From contig CM055272.1 of NCBI GenBank assembly GCA_029237695.1, forward strand, positions 36,156,791 to 36,220,790: a stretch of 64,000 nucleotides of DNA, read 5' to 3'. Below, in pieces: positions 22,801 to 34,482 of this stretch. Positions within the stretch are counted from its first letter, which is position 1, and each line of letters starts with the position of its first letter. The position numbers and the translations under genes are program-made. The notes beneath the pieces are model-generated. The model searched no databases. It saw nothing but the letters and a program-made list of their open reading frames with translations, and was not told the DNA's origin. This DNA comes from Conchocele bisecta (lineage: Eukaryota; Mollusca; Bivalvia; Lucinida; Thyasiridae).

Positions 22801-23584
22801 AGCAACTGATGATGAATATGAGGATGTAAGTGCCTGTTTGAAGTGCGAGAGAACAAAGAACGTACCGCCAGTAATCGCGGTATGGAGCCTGGTACAATGG
22901 ATCGGTGTGAGCGAGGTTTTACAGAGACTGGCGTCAACAGGTCACGATGTGAACAGACAGGACCGGCTCGGCCGCACGTCCCTTCACATGGCGGTAGACG
23001 AACAGAATATACCCGGTGTGAGGACGTTACTGCAGCTTGGGGCCTGTCCCAATATACGCGATGTATGTTTGGCGACGCCATTTTGGCACGCTACGTTCTG
23101 GAACAAGGCGAGCATGATTAAAGAACTACTTTTTGCGAATGTTGTCACTGAGCTTCCTGCGAGGGAAGACGCTTATAGACTTGGTCTGCCGTGGGGAAAT
23201 GTCAGCGATCGTTTAGACGATAATGGTCATGTAGACGACAATCAGCACGATGCTGGTGATATCCGTTCGCCGCTGTATATGTCGGTGAAGAAGAACTTTA
23301 CACCAACAGTACGGCTGTTACTGGAAGCAGGATATGACGTCAAGTGTGAAAATATAGACGCCCTGTTGTCAATATCGATACCAGAAATCCGGGATATCTT
23401 GCTTAACCATATAAACCAGCCGCGGAGTTTGTTTACAACTGTGAGAAATGACGTTAGAAGACGGTGTATGATGAATATACACGATCTAGTCGCGGAGACG
23501 GACCTGCCGTTTCGTGTCAAAGACTGTTTACTCCTCCGGGACATTATAGACTTGAAAATAGAGCCGGTGTTCGTTCATATATGA
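19741..23584 (+). CDS. Ankyrin-repeat protein with SOCS-like box (ASB-like)
   Basis: Three exons, 19741-19840, 21403-22032 and 22428-23584, join in phase 1 both times to give 628 residues. Exon 1 supplies residues 1-33. Exon 2 opens with a cysteine-rich stretch (about residues 35-77), then about four ankyrin repeats ('LRPLHLSIVHGHLNIF', 'YSPLMLAVMHGHDDMV'). Exon 3 adds two more repeats ('LLIEHGADVDVEMDG'), an acidic Ser-rich spacer (about 328-385), further repeats ('GRTSLHMAVDEQN', 'RSPLYMSVKKN') and a C-terminal block at about 576-616 ('RSLFTTVRNDVRRRC', then 'ETDLPFRVKDCLLL') resembling a SOCS box. ASB proteins are substrate receptors of Cullin-5/Elongin BC ubiquitin ligases, so that is the inferred role; substrate unknown. 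The 19741 ATG has a strong context (A at -3, G at +4). The specific ASB orthologue cannot be told. Confidence 0.8.
20551..20797. mobile_element. Foldback MITE, family J
   Basis: TTAACCCTTTAACCCCTAAG / GTGTTGAAAGGGTTAA ends and central GCAGATCCTGATGAGACGGC hairpin, within intron 1 of the ASB-like gene. Relatives at 45365-45480 (half), 49752-49985 and 53467-53695. The rest of intron 1 is unassigned. Confidence 0.65.
21403..22032 (+). CDS. ASB-like gene, exon 2
   Basis: Acceptor CATTTCCAG and donor CAACAAG|GTAAGG. It carries the cysteine cluster and the first ankyrin block; 630 bases fit 2 + 209 codons + 1. Confidence 0.8.
22428..23584 (+). CDS. ASB-like gene, exon 3 with stop
   Basis: Acceptor ATATTTTCCAG; 1157 bases equal 2 + 385 codons including TGA. 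It contains ankyrin repeats, the acidic spacer and the SOCS-like C-terminus ending 'EPVFVHI'. Confidence 0.8.
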
Positions 23585-23640
23585 ATGAATATAATATTCT
23601 AGTATATACATACCAATGAAATACATAGTTATACGATGTA

Positions 23641-23646
23641 AATAAA
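23641..23646 (+). terminator. Poly(A) signal of the ASB-like gene
   Basis: AATAAA lies 57 bp after the stop codon, with a second AATAAA about 25 bp further on. Confidence 0.6.
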
Positions 23647-23814
23647 AGTCATATGTTTTCATCGATGAAATAAACATCTTCCGGTGAAAATACGACTACT
23701 TCCGTTATCTATATTCATAACGCGCATCTGCAGTGGCGGACTGCAAATAGGCTGCAAATACACATTCATTACCGTATATAGTCTAAAAACTGCTAATTTC
23801 CATGGAGCGGTATA

Positions 23815-24055
23815 TAATAAATAGAATATTCATATTTTTGCAACGAATATGACATATATGTTCATCTCGTGGTGTGAAATGTCCATATTATCACGAGTGC
23901 CTAACGGCACTCGTGAAATATGGACATTTCACACCACGAGATGAACATATACATGTATGTCATATTCGTACCTAACGGCACTCGTGAAATATGGACATTT
24001 CACACCACGAGATGAACATATATGTCATATTCGTTGCAAAAATATGAATATCCTC
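23815..24055. repeat. Palindrome K with repeated arm
   Basis: ATATGTTCATCTCGTGGTGT and complement surround GAGTGCCTAACGGCACTC; the right arm CTAACGGCACTCGTGAAATA is present twice. It lies just 3' of the ASB-like gene. Confidence 0.75.
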
Positions 24056-24163
24056 TATATCATTTATGAAGTATATATAGGATCTTAGACGAGTGATAAT
24101 TTACCGGGTATGGAAGGTCTTCGAGCCATTTCCCACCCTTAAATATAAGAATAGAGTGATAAT

Positions 24164-24662
24164 TTAAAGGTACATGCCCACTCAGTAAGCACGAACTGTT
24201 CTTTATATCAGAGACATTTTCTGGCAAAATAAACATTAATTCACCATTACCCACGTAGTGATTGGCATTATTATACATTTTATATCAGATGTAAATTTCC
24301 ACACCGATATCAGGGGGCGATAACCGTGTTTCATTAAAATGTTAACGGCCATTACTATTTATTATATGTACATATTTATGTTTTGATGTGCAACGGTCAT
24401 ACTTCATAATATGTCGAAAATATATTTTGTTCAGGTGACACATTTAATTACATGTAGTAGATTATTAATAATTAAAAAAATATCATACCTCATTTGCATA
24501 TGAAAATGGCCCGATACCACCGCGCAATAAATATTACTAAATTATTTTATCTGTATAGCGGGCACTCGTGTAATTTTTAGACCTGGTGGAATAGCGACAC
24601 AATTATACCCTTATTTAATTCCTAATAAAGAACATGCTGTGCCTACTGAGTGGGTATGTACC
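24164..24662. mobile_element. MITE O, complete
   Basis: About 500 bp with ends AAAGGTACATGCCCACTCAG and CTGAGTGGGTATGTACCTTT; the interior shares sequence with 12000-12510. Confidence 0.75.
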
Positions 24663-24667
24663 TTTAA

Positions 24668-24772
24668 TATGGTATTTGCTAAACGAGTTTACTGATTTCA
24701 TAAGAAACTCGGCTCGAGTTTTCTTATGAAATCAGAAAACAAGGTTATTAAATACCATATTAAATTATCACC
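24668..24772. repeat. Foldback hairpin, family Q
   Basis: AATATGGTATTTGCTAAACG region with GATTTCATAAGAAACTCG and complement. Confidence 0.65.
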
Positions 24773-24830
24773 AATATTTGATTGTATAAATATTGCCTAC
24801 CATAATCCTACATTGAAACTGTTTACATAG

Positions 24831-25405
24831 AGAATAGTAGGTTAGTGTCGTGAATGGGAAAATATATCTGGCAAGGCTCAGGAAACGGGATGGGCGAGGC
24901 TCTGCCGGACACATCCCGTTTCCGTGCCGCGCCAGATATTTTTCCCATTCACGGCACTAACCTACTATTCTATTTATCCCGTCAACACCTACAAATGGCT
25001 GTAAAATGAAAAAAATTGTATTGAGACTGGATATCAAAAATGTTTCACGGCACCGTGTTTCACGGCACATACGCACTGTGTTGACGGGATAAATACATTT
25101 ATCCCGTCAACACAGTGCGTATCTGCCGTGAAACACGGTGCCGTGAAACATTTTTGATATCCTGTCAATACGACCTAATCACTGCGTATGAATATGTGCG
25201 GTGGCTGGGGTTATTTGTATTGCATTTTAAAGCTATTTGTAGGTGTTGACGGGATAAATAGAATAGTACGTTAGTGCAGTGAATGGGAAAAATATCTGGC
25301 GCGGAACGGAAACGGGATGTGCTCGGCAGAGCTTCTCCCATCCTGTTTCCTAAGCATTGTCAGATATTTTCCCATTCATGGTACTAATTAACCTACTATT
25401 CTCTA
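24831..25405. mobile_element. Foldback element E, complete: palindrome made of palindromes
   Basis: Outer arms (24831-24970, 25258-25405) are each hairpins of AATAGTAGGTTAGTG type. The inner palindrome is centred near 25085 (GACGGGATAAATACATTTAT). See findings. Confidence 0.75.
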
Positions 25406-25647
25406 TATATAACGTGTCATCATTTGTGTAACCAGAGACATGTACACCCGAAATCCTTGGTGTAACCTAGGAGGAAATAATGCGTATGCAGCACACCGCT
25501 TTTGTTTGATTTATTGGTATTTAACAGCTGTCATTTAAGGTCGGGCCAACAGGTTCAATCCCGCATTTAACCTGCTGTTTTTGAATGCATCGACCACCAA
25601 AGTAGTTTCAATTGTATGGTCGTTTTGTATCTGATAACAGACTCAAG

Positions 25648-26030
25648 GTGTATGATCACGTGGTACTAACAACAAGTACCGATTCAAAGTACGTATTCTT
25701 TTATAGTGTCCTTATTACGTAACGGATTTTGATGAAATATGGCGCATCAAACGCGTCTTGTTAAGCTGCATTTGGTGGTCTCTGTATTTTCGCCCAAACT
25801 TCTGTCGTTTTTGCGAAGAATCAATTTCCGTGTCTCCGACACGGAAATCGATTCTTCGCAAAAACGACATAAGTCTGTGCCAAACTCCATAGACCACCAA
25901 ATGCAGCTCATGAAGACGTTTACTGCGCCATATTTCATCAAAATCCGTTGCATATTAAGGAAAATATCAAATAATACTTACTTTGGAGTGGGCGGCGTTG
26001 TTGTTGTTGTAACCACGTGATCATGCACAT
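25648..26030. mobile_element. Foldback MITE F, complete
   Basis: TGATCACGTGGTACTAACAA ... GTAACCACGTGATCATGCAC, inner GCGAAGAATCAATTTCCGTG hairpin. 25500-25640 holds a fragment of repeat R. Confidence 0.75.
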
Positions 26031-26164
26031 TGAGACTAATACGTATTTCAATTTGGAAAACACTGCAAGTAATAAATGTTATAAAATTTAAATTTATTAA
26101 CGAGTAATAAATTCTGAAAAGAGTTGTATTTTCATTACTTATTTGGATAGACAGAAAAAAGTGA

Positions 26165-26330
26165 AAGGTTTTAACGTCCCACCAACATAGGGTCATATAT
26201 AGACTCGGGACCATAGTTTAAAGTCTCATCCGACAGACCAGTGGGATGGAAATACTATGAAAGTAATGTTGATGCCCTATGCGAGGTTTGAACCCATAAC
26301 CTCCGGATTGGAAGTCGGGTGTTCTAACCC
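26165..26330 (-). mobile_element. SINE V with tRNA-like head
   Basis: Minus strand: GGGTTATGGGTTCAAACC-type head (B-box-like GGTTCAAACC), then the body through CATCCCACTGGTCTGTCGGA to GGGACGTTAAAAC. Confidence 0.55.
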
Positions 26331-26398
26331 CTCTTATTTGGATAGATTCTTCATGTCTGGTGGCAGGATACCGTATAGTGGTATCAATATTTATTTAC

Positions 26399-26895
26399 TT
26401 AAATTCGCTCTTGGTGTCTGTCCGCAAACAATATTGAAAATGTAGAGGAAAACATATCGTGCCTGGTCGAATTAATTGCTTTTTGTTTGGCCAGTTTACG
26501 GATCTGTGACATAGTCCATTGATCGTATGTTACGTCCACGCATACAATACCGATCGATATGGCCCCAGATGGATATTGTGTCCCAGTTGACCTTTGAACT
26601 CCAAGTGCGACCACGACATTAGAGACCCGATTCTTACACGTCGTTCGTTCTCCGATGATAACAAACATGTTGTGTGTGGTTATTCGAAAATCCACCAAAC
26701 GGTTTTGTAGATATGTAGATTATGTCTATGGACTGACAACGCGAATATTATATCTCCCGACGTCGTTGGGAGGGGGGTAATGCGCAAAATCCAAGATGAG
26801 GACCATCGACCTTTTCGCATCCGATGATCCTCTACGTGAATCCAATTAGACATATAGTGGGCAAAACAAATGGTCACAGGACCTACATCAAACAA
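26399..26895 (-). pseudogene. Unidentified ORF pair, possibly a broken element
   Basis: Two overlapping minus-strand frames (26680-26895 and 26399-26698) lie in non-repetitive sequence. The second contains 'YPSGAISIGIVCVDVTYDQW' and looks protein-like. The frame change near 26690 suggests a frameshift or spliced parts. I recognise no family. Confidence 0.25.
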
Positions 26896-26956
26896 GGTGT
26901 ATATCGGACAAAATGGGGTCGGATTGGGGTTTTAGGTCTCTTCAACAGCAAGGTCA

Positions 26957-27130
26957 TGTGCGACTGTGAGTGGAGAAATGGGGCTTATGGGATCTGTGAT
27001 CAGTGTAGCCTGATAATGATCTATATTGCTTGTTAGAAGCATGGCTGGCGTTTCATTGATATGATGCACTGGCAGATATGGATCTACACTGCTCACAATA
27101 CCCGTAAGCCCCATTTCTCTAGTCACAGCA
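26957..27130. mobile_element. MITE A, shortened copy
   Basis: GTGAGTGGAGAAATGGGGCT ... AGCCCCATTTCTCTAGTCAC ends; the interior is reduced. Confidence 0.65.
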
Positions 27131-27486
27131 ACATATACATACATTAATGCATCTAGATGGGGGGAGGGGGGAACACTCGACATTCAACACAGAAATTACA
27201 ACACAAACTGTCAGACATCGTTAATTTATATATATCCTCTCACAACAGGGTAATATGAAATGAGAACAACACATTATATAAGTTTTTCTCTTCAGGTTTA
27301 TTGCTATATACCAAAGGAAACCATGAACATGGTCTGATGTTACAACTACAAGGAGTGATAGTCTCTAAATAGATACGTCTAGTTGAAAATAACGCTCAGT
27401 TGGTATGTATGGTTAACATAAGCACTTTCCTACATGATACATAACTACAAATGAGTTTTATTATTGAAATATCTGGCAGTGGAGTA

Positions 27487-27650
27487 CGGAAGCCCATTAG
27501 GGCCACTTCACTTTTTTTAAATTTCCATTTATTCAAGATGTTTTCTTGAATTTTCAAGTTCTTTTCTTGAATTTTCAAGATCTTTTCTTGAATTTTCATA
27601 TAAGAAAAGATAAAAAAAAAGTGAAGTGGCCCTAATGGGCTTCCATAGTG
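27487..27650. repeat. Foldback repeat with short tandem loop
   Basis: AAGCCCATTAGGGCCACTTC and complement enclose three copies of TTTTCTTGAATTTTCAAG. Confidence 0.7.
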
Positions 27651-28176
27651 GAGTGCCTAGTTTGAAGCATCAGAAATGTCTGTCTAAATGACAATGTAAA
27701 CACTGATCATACTGTGCTGCTGCACAGATGTTCTGTGTCTATACTGGTTGCCATCAGTCCCATTTTGGACCTACATCGCTCTGATCTGGGACTACACTGG
27801 TTTCCATCACCCTCAGTTTGTCATACAGTATCATGTATCAGTACAATGATGAAGTATACTAGAATTCTAGCCTATATTTACGAAAACTCTCTTTCAATGG
27901 TATATAGCAATGGGTTGGCTGTTAGGCCGGTTTGGCTGTCACTACCACAGGACACAGGTTCGAAACATCTCAAATGGAAGTAAGTCAGTATGCCGTGCCA
28001 CGTGATTATCTCATAGATAGGCCGGGTTTACGCATGACTGATATTGAACATTTGAGTTTATTTACATAAAATTTCAGTATTACGGTTTTGTCATCGAATA
28101 TGGCAAAAATTTAATACTGGGTGCAATAAAATGTACTTTTCTCACCATCGAAACAACGTGGCAATATCTGGCCAGA

Positions 28177-28260
28177 AATTGATAGGAAAAGTCGCGGGAA
28201 TACTGGACGAAGGCCGGAAGGCCTCGTCCAGTATTCCCGCGACTTTTCCAAGTTTATACA
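28177..28260. mobile_element. Element C, inner hairpin only
   Basis: GGAAAAGTCGCGGGAATACT and complement. 27651-28176 contains fragments of A/J type but no gene. Confidence 0.65.
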
Positions 28261-28544
28261 AATTGGTACCTCGGTTGAGACTAGGTCTGTGCATTCGCGT
28301 AGTCTGATCAGGACCTACACTGTTCACCAATGAAACAGTGTGCCCATGTAAATGAGGTTGCAATCAATTTGTGGTTGTACGAGCACACATAATGATCAGG
28401 ATCTACACCGAGGCCAAATGCACCATGTATCCTGTGGTATTCTAGCCGGAGCATTGTCCTTGGGTGAGCAAGGACAATTAATTAACCCATTATAGGTCGG
28501 ATACAATTACTAAAGTATGACATTTCAGAAAATGTTTCGCTATC

Positions 28545-28612
28545 TCGAAAGTATACATTGTTACCACTCATCTGAACCATCGTAACGACATATGGTAACA
28601 ACATATACAGTT
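28545..28612. repeat. Foldback hairpin, family I, degenerate
   Basis: GTATACATTGTTACCACTCA with a partly deleted second arm. 28613-29260 is AT-rich and unassigned. Confidence 0.5.
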
Positions 28613-29264
28613 TTTTGGAGAAACAAAGAAAATAAGATTTTTTCTTTCAACAAAACAATATTGTATCCATCCATAGACTTAATGGGTTAAAACATCTTTA
28701 ATTACTGCAAAATTGCCTATTTAAAATACATGTTGTACATACTGTACATATTCCAGGTGAATTCTATCGCAATGATCGCAATACACCATTAAAAATGTTT
28801 CTATTTACTTCCATGTATTTCAATTTATCCAAATTTTTACGCTTCACTTTTTCAATGCAGTAAATGAATTTGGCTGATATTTTCAAATTCTTTTCTTTTC
28901 AAGAAAAACAACTTTTGCCAACACAATAGAATCATCTTCATAGTTTCATTAAGAATCAAACAAGTTTTTTTTCACACTATGTTTTAGACAACACATTAAT
29001 TTACATATGATTTGCGAGATACAAATTCGCTAATGATAAGTTTATTCATACCAGTATCGTTAATAATACTAATATTGATCGATAATTTAAAACATACATT
29101 TGAATTTCACACTTGAAATTAAACACAATTTAATTGGTTATGCCCAAGATAAAGATTGGCCAATCAAACAGTTTGAAGCGAGTTTTATAATCATGAACAA
29201 TATTAACTCTGCTGGTATGAGCTTATCATTTGCTGAATGACAAGGCGAATATTTTGTTCACATC

Positions 29265-29680
29265 CCAACACAACTTCGTACAACAAGTACACTGAAACTT
29301 ACAGAAGCCCTCCGATTAAAAGAACATATTCTTTTATTTTGTCCTTGTTATGCAACAGATTTTTATGAAATATGGTGCATCAAATGCGTCTTGTTAAGCT
29401 GCATTTGGTGGTCTCTGTACTGTACTTTGGCCCAAACTTCGGTCGTTTATTTCCGTGTCTACCGACACGGTACTTATGTCTTCGCAAAAACGACATAAGT
29501 ATGTGCCGAACTACCGGGACGACCAAATGCAGCTCATGAAGATGCGTTTGCTGCGCCTTATTTCATCAAAATCCATTGCATATTAAGGAAAATATCAAAT
29601 AATACTAACTTTGCAGTGGACAAGATTTCATCACTTTCAGCCATTGTTGTTGTAACCATGTGATCATGCACCTTGTAACA
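29265..29680. mobile_element. Foldback MITE F, diverged copy
   Basis: CTGCATTTGGTGGTCTCTGT and complement arms, with a shorter hairpin at ATTTCCGTGTCTACCGACAC. Confidence 0.65.
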
Positions 29681-29754
29681 GACAGATGAACATTATATCG
29701 TCTCAATCACCGAATGCTAGTTGTAACACTAGCAGCTAGTTGTAACACTAGCAG

Positions 29755-29957
29755 TAACGCTCATAGCTCCAGGTAAGCTGCGTAATTTGACTAACTTGGG
29801 GTGAAATTTTGTTATTTCTTCATCAAAAATGGCAAGTTGGGAGTCCTTTAGAATCGTCTCATCGAGACGATTCTAAAGGACTCCCAACTTGCCATTTTTG
29901 ATGGAGAAATAAGAAATTTACCTCCAAAGTACGCAGCTTACCTGGAGCTCTGACGCT
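29755..29957. mobile_element. Short foldback MITE of the G type
   Basis: AGCTCCAGGTAAGCTGCG / CGCAGCTTACCTGGAGCT ends with centre AGAATCGTCTCATCGAGACG. Confidence 0.7.
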
Positions 29958-30089
29958 AACAGTAAAGGAAACATGATAAGCAAGAAAATGGTATGTCTGT
30001 TAACAAAAGGGCACCTTACAGTATTTACAGTTCCACTACCGACAGTACGAATCTTGCATATATTTCTTTATTGCAAAATACATAAATTG

Positions 30090-30250
30090 TGCTCAAAATC
30101 AAGTAGCTTGATTGGCTGAACCTGAGCTGTGTTACATCTCAGGCTCAGACAAACATGTGGCCTGATTGAGAGTTAGCATCGTCAATGAATACATGTTCAG
30201 AAACGCCGATAATCTAGGCAAGATTAACACGGGCGGTTGTGTAGCTATAG
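30090..30250. repeat. Foldback repeat, family L
   Basis: AGTAGCTTGATTGGCTGAAC and a partial complement; GATAATCTAGGCAAGATTA flank as at 16430. 30251-30684 is unassigned. Confidence 0.55.
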
Positions 30251-30684
30251 GTTAAAGTGTCCGTCATACAGCCTTTCTTCTGTTTAAAATAACTACATTA
30301 GAAAATGTGGTCTGTCAACGCACTTAGGGCCCTTTGAGAAACTCTTACAAAAACTTCCAAAAAATAAACGGACGGACAGACAGGCAGGGCGAAACCTATA
30401 GGGCACCGCCGAATCTCAGCGGGGCCCTAGTGATTAGAAACTAATCACCTATTTGAATGCATAAGATGACACAGATCTACAATAATTGTTACAAATGTTG
30501 TAACATCCCTTTCGTCAGCTGATGGACCAAATATATAAGGGTTCATCATTTTTTGTCAGTTGACATGAAGCGTTGAATTGATGCGAAACAAAGTACAATG
30601 TACAGTATTCACGGAGGCATGGTTAACTACTCATAGCCACTTCAAAACAGGAAAGTAATTGTGTTGTCTTGTTTTCATTCCCAG

Positions 30685-31075
30685 AGTTCCAGATAAGCTG
30701 CGTATTTGCTTAAATACCCAAAAATCCAATTGAAATCAGAAGTAGCGAGTATCAAAAAGCAATACAAATTTTATTAAACCTTTTTCATGCTGCAGAAAAA
30801 CAATAAACGGACCACAGATATAGAATAGTTTTCTTATTTTCTAAGAAAACACATCTTGGTATTTCATTAGAATTGTCTCCAAGGAGACAATTCTAATGAA
30901 ATGCCAATACATGTTTTCATTTCGAAGCAAACTATTCAATAACTGCTGTCTGTTGATGTGTAAATAGTAGTGTGATTTTATTTTACCTAATTAAAATTTT
31001 GAAGTACCCAATTCCTTCAGAAATGATGCGAGTGAAAATACTCAATTACTAATCCCTTATCTGGAGCCCTGTAAT
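30685..31075. mobile_element. Foldback MITE G2
   Basis: GAGTTCCAGATAAGCTGCGT ... CTTATCTGGAGC ends; centre AATTGTCTCCAAGGAGACAA. Confidence 0.7.
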
Positions 31076-31204
31076 ACTCTTCTTTTTTCTTTTTTTAATA
31101 CACACAAGAGAATCATCCACAGAAACCATGGAAAACAGATTCAAATGTGTACAACAATAAATATGGGGAAAATACAAGACAACTTAATGTCCTTCCTAAA
31201 TCTA

Positions 31205-31610
31205 AGAGGCCAGTGGAAGAAGTGGGTCTAACTCCATAAGGGAGTTAGCCACCTTATTCTACAACCCCTTTATTTGAAATGGCTATTTAAATATGATAAA
31301 ACAGATAAAATAATTATCCTTCAATAAACAGTGGACAGACTGCACCATCCTATGTACATGTAATCCGATACTAGACACACAAACACTTGTGTTTCTAACA
31401 TCCGATTGCATAAGGTAAACCAGGATAGCGGTTGCCATTGTTGCTATTTTAAGAACAATATGCCAGTAAAACGTATACAACTTGATACTAGACACACAAA
31501 TATATCAGTTGCATAGGGCAGGATTCCGCTGGGGAAAATAAAAAAATCGCCACAAAAATAAAATCGCCAATTGCGAAAGTGGCGATCGCCAGCGGAATCC
31601 CGGATAGGGT
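31205..31610. repeat. Short hairpin, diverged ~70-130-bp repeats and hairpin P
   Basis: GGCCAGTGGAAGAAG hairpin at 31205-31263. ATACTAGACACACAAA-like units near 31369, 31486, 31673 and 31773. P hairpin (GATTCCGCTGGGGAAAATAA) at 31520-31610. Confidence 0.55.
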
Positions 31611-31916
31611 AAGCCAGGAAAGCGGTTGTCATTGCAACCATTTTAAACACAATATTAAAGTGTACATCCCAATACTAGAAACAGAAATATTTCAGTTTCT
31701 AGTATCATAGGTTAAACCAGGACAGCAGTTGTCGTTGCAGCTATTTAACTAGCCAACTCCATGTAACCGAATACTAGAAACAGAAATATTTGCGTTAGTA
31801 TTATCAGTTTGAAGCCATTGTCTTACATGTTCATAACGTGATCAATCATGACCAACTGACTTCATGACCAGGGCAGCTCCTCTGCTAGCATATTTCTGGC
31901 ATACTGAATGTGAAAT

Positions 31917-32212
31917 GTGGCTGTGACTGGAGAAAAGGGGCTTATGGGATTTGTGACTAGTGTAGCCCCTGAACAAATAACACACTCCCGTAGCCTGGTC
32001 CCGATCTATAGTGGCATTATTGCTTGTTAGAAGTGTGAAGGACGTTTCATTGATGGGATGGCGATCAGTGCAGATCCTGATCAGACTGTGCGGATGCGGT
32101 TTTGCGACCTTCGTAAATCCAGATCAGACTGTGCGGATGCGGATGCACAGTCAGATCTGGATTTACGCTGGTCGCAAAACCAATAAGCCACATTTCTCCA
32201 GTCACAATTACT
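31917..32212. mobile_element. MITE A, complete
   Basis: GTGGCTGTGACTGGAGAAAA ... CTCCAGTCACA ends, internal GATCCTGATCAGACTGTGCG hairpin partly duplicated. 32213-33105 is unassigned. Confidence 0.75.
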
Positions 32213-33104
32213 ATTTGACATTCAGTACGCAAGGCGTGTGCCAACAACGGTTACATCGAAGCTTCATTTACAAACTGGCGAGCAGTGTATACCCTGGTCA
32301 GAGCCAGCACAACAAACATGCAAGCTGATCGCAGAGACAATAAGTAAAAAAAAATTCCATGACGACAAATATTAAACAAGATGCACACATGAATGACAAA
32401 TAGTTGAATGCATTTTGTCCAAGAAGGGGTACCTAGGTTAAGTTAAAGACCCCTTTTTGGACAAAAGCGTATGTGTATACATATGTGGCTGGTTAATGCC
32501 AAATACAATACGATACAGTATATGCCTGCATAACTCGTGTAACGTTACATGCAGTTGTGTAAACGATAGTAATGCAAACTGGAGAATGCGAAAATATGCT
32601 GTATCTTGTGTCGAACTCAACACAACACACATGTGATACAACATATTAACAGTAATCTGGTTCACATACAACTTGAACTTCTTTTGTTATTGTAACATTG
32701 CCATTACGTCAATGTAACAGTTTGTTTTTTTTATCTCATTTTGCTATTTTTTATTTTTTATTTTACAGAAACAAGTAATACATTTAAACACACAAAACAT
32801 ATGGATAAAACGATGAATGATGAATATATTTTGGAAATCGACAAACTCGTGCGAATTTCATCTGGTTAAATATGAAACATATGATTATTAACCAGGATTT
32901 CCGATTCTAGATGTGCACAAAAATATGTTATAGATGTAGGAAATGATAACGTGAAAACATCTGAAAATATAGAAAAGTAACCATGGGCCTAGATTCCTAT
33001 AAAATACCCATAGACACAGTTCAACTTGTCTGTCCTTATGACACATTGCTACATTTGGTAGCCAAGTCCATATGGATATTTTCGAGCAAGGCCTGGTTCC
33101 TCAA

Positions 33105-33365
33105 AACCTCTGTTAGCTTAACAGACTGTTAAATCCTTAAGGATTTAACAGTCAGTTAAGCTAACAAAAATGTTGAAAAACAACGGGCCCAGGCTACCAA
33201 TATCAATCCAGAAAAATAATTATCTTGCTTTAATATCTTATCCATTTCCTCGATACACAATATGCTATTCTACAATTTGGTTTTTAAGAAAATTGGAAAT
33301 GCAACACAACCATGCCCACACTGCACACTGTGGGCATGGTTATGTTGCATTTCCAATGTTCTTAA
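33105..33365. repeat. Two short hairpins
   Basis: TTAGCTTAACAGACTGTTAA at 33113-33170, and GGAAATGCAACACAACCATG with complement at 33294-33357. The ORFs over them are artefacts. Confidence 0.65.
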
Positions 33366-33749
33366 TTCGGTCCAGAACCGACAAACTGAACATTTTAGAA
33401 GCCCTGGCCCACAGTGTATATACCAGTACCACTGTACTAGTATTCCACTTAATAGCTATTTAAACAAAAGCACTGCATTTAAAGTACCAATTAAAACTCA
33501 ACAAAAGGTTAAGTCATGCTTTGATGCCAAACAAAGATTTTACATATAACCATTCTTTTATGTCTCCTCCAAATTGTCAATAAAAAAAACCCAACAAACC
33601 ACACAGTGTACACATATTTAGGTTTATCACTAACACCATTGTGTTGAGATGATCAATTGTGAAAATACACGCCTTCTTGTCAACAAACGTTATGAACTTA
33701 CAAATTAAGGACATAAAACAAGCCAGTAAAGCCATATGAAAACTTTTTG

Positions 33750-34150
33750 TTTGTTTGTTTATTGGTGTTTAACGGCCTATCAACAGCTACGGTCATGTAA
33801 GGCCGGGCAAACAGGCTCGATCCCGTTTTAGCTGCTGCATTGGGGGCAAACTCCCAAAATCAGAACGGACTATTTACATCGAGAAAAAATATATTCAGCC
33901 CTGAAATTAGAATAACCAGACCAGGTCCATACCACACCAAAGTCACTTGGCCCCTTCCCCTAAAATAGAATTACGAATACCTGTAATTGAAATACTCATA
34001 TAAGGATATAACGGGTATAACCAGATTCAACTGTCGCATACAAAATGCCAAAGACGTATATGAGGGCCAAACCAGGTCTCCAGTCGGAATTCTGTTAAGG
34101 ATGAACCCCGATCGTTGAATTACCTGTCGCGTGCTCCCGACCAACCACCC
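33750..34150 (+). mobile_element. Dispersed repeat R
   Basis: Begins TTTATTGGTGTTTAACGGCC, then CAACAGCTACGGTCAT, and ends with GACCAACCACCCACATG-like sequence. Other copies: 34483-34920, 36163-37070, 43875-44000, 51955-52010, 52177-53460, 54815-55370 and 62452-63015. Confidence 0.7.
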
Positions 34151-34482
34151 ACATGAAAACTTATGAGGCAAGATGTGTTTCCGATGACATTAGCTGATTA
34201 TGAACCCAAAATTTGACATACGGTGCAAGGCAATGTAGACATGACAATGACATTTCAATCAATAATATACGAGGTATACAAGGTTGATCATTCGCTCTTT
34301 ATACGAGACAAGTCATGTGATTTTGTACGATGTGCGATGTTTAATTAGATATTTACAGAAACTGTGATATTTTTTTGTGTAAATGGCATCAAAAGTTGCC
34401 AAAAATTAAGCAAACACACAAAATCGCATGGCTCGTCTCACATGGGTAATAACCATCACCAGGTTGTCATGCATTGTTTGTT

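Noticed and set aside
22560..23081. 173-residue minus-strand ORF
   Set aside because: Antisense shadow of exon 3 of the ASB-like gene; composition is atypical and no domain is seen.
27396..27599. Lys/Glu/Ile-rich ORF resembling a coiled coil
   Set aside because: It is produced by a short tandem repeat in the loop of a hairpin.
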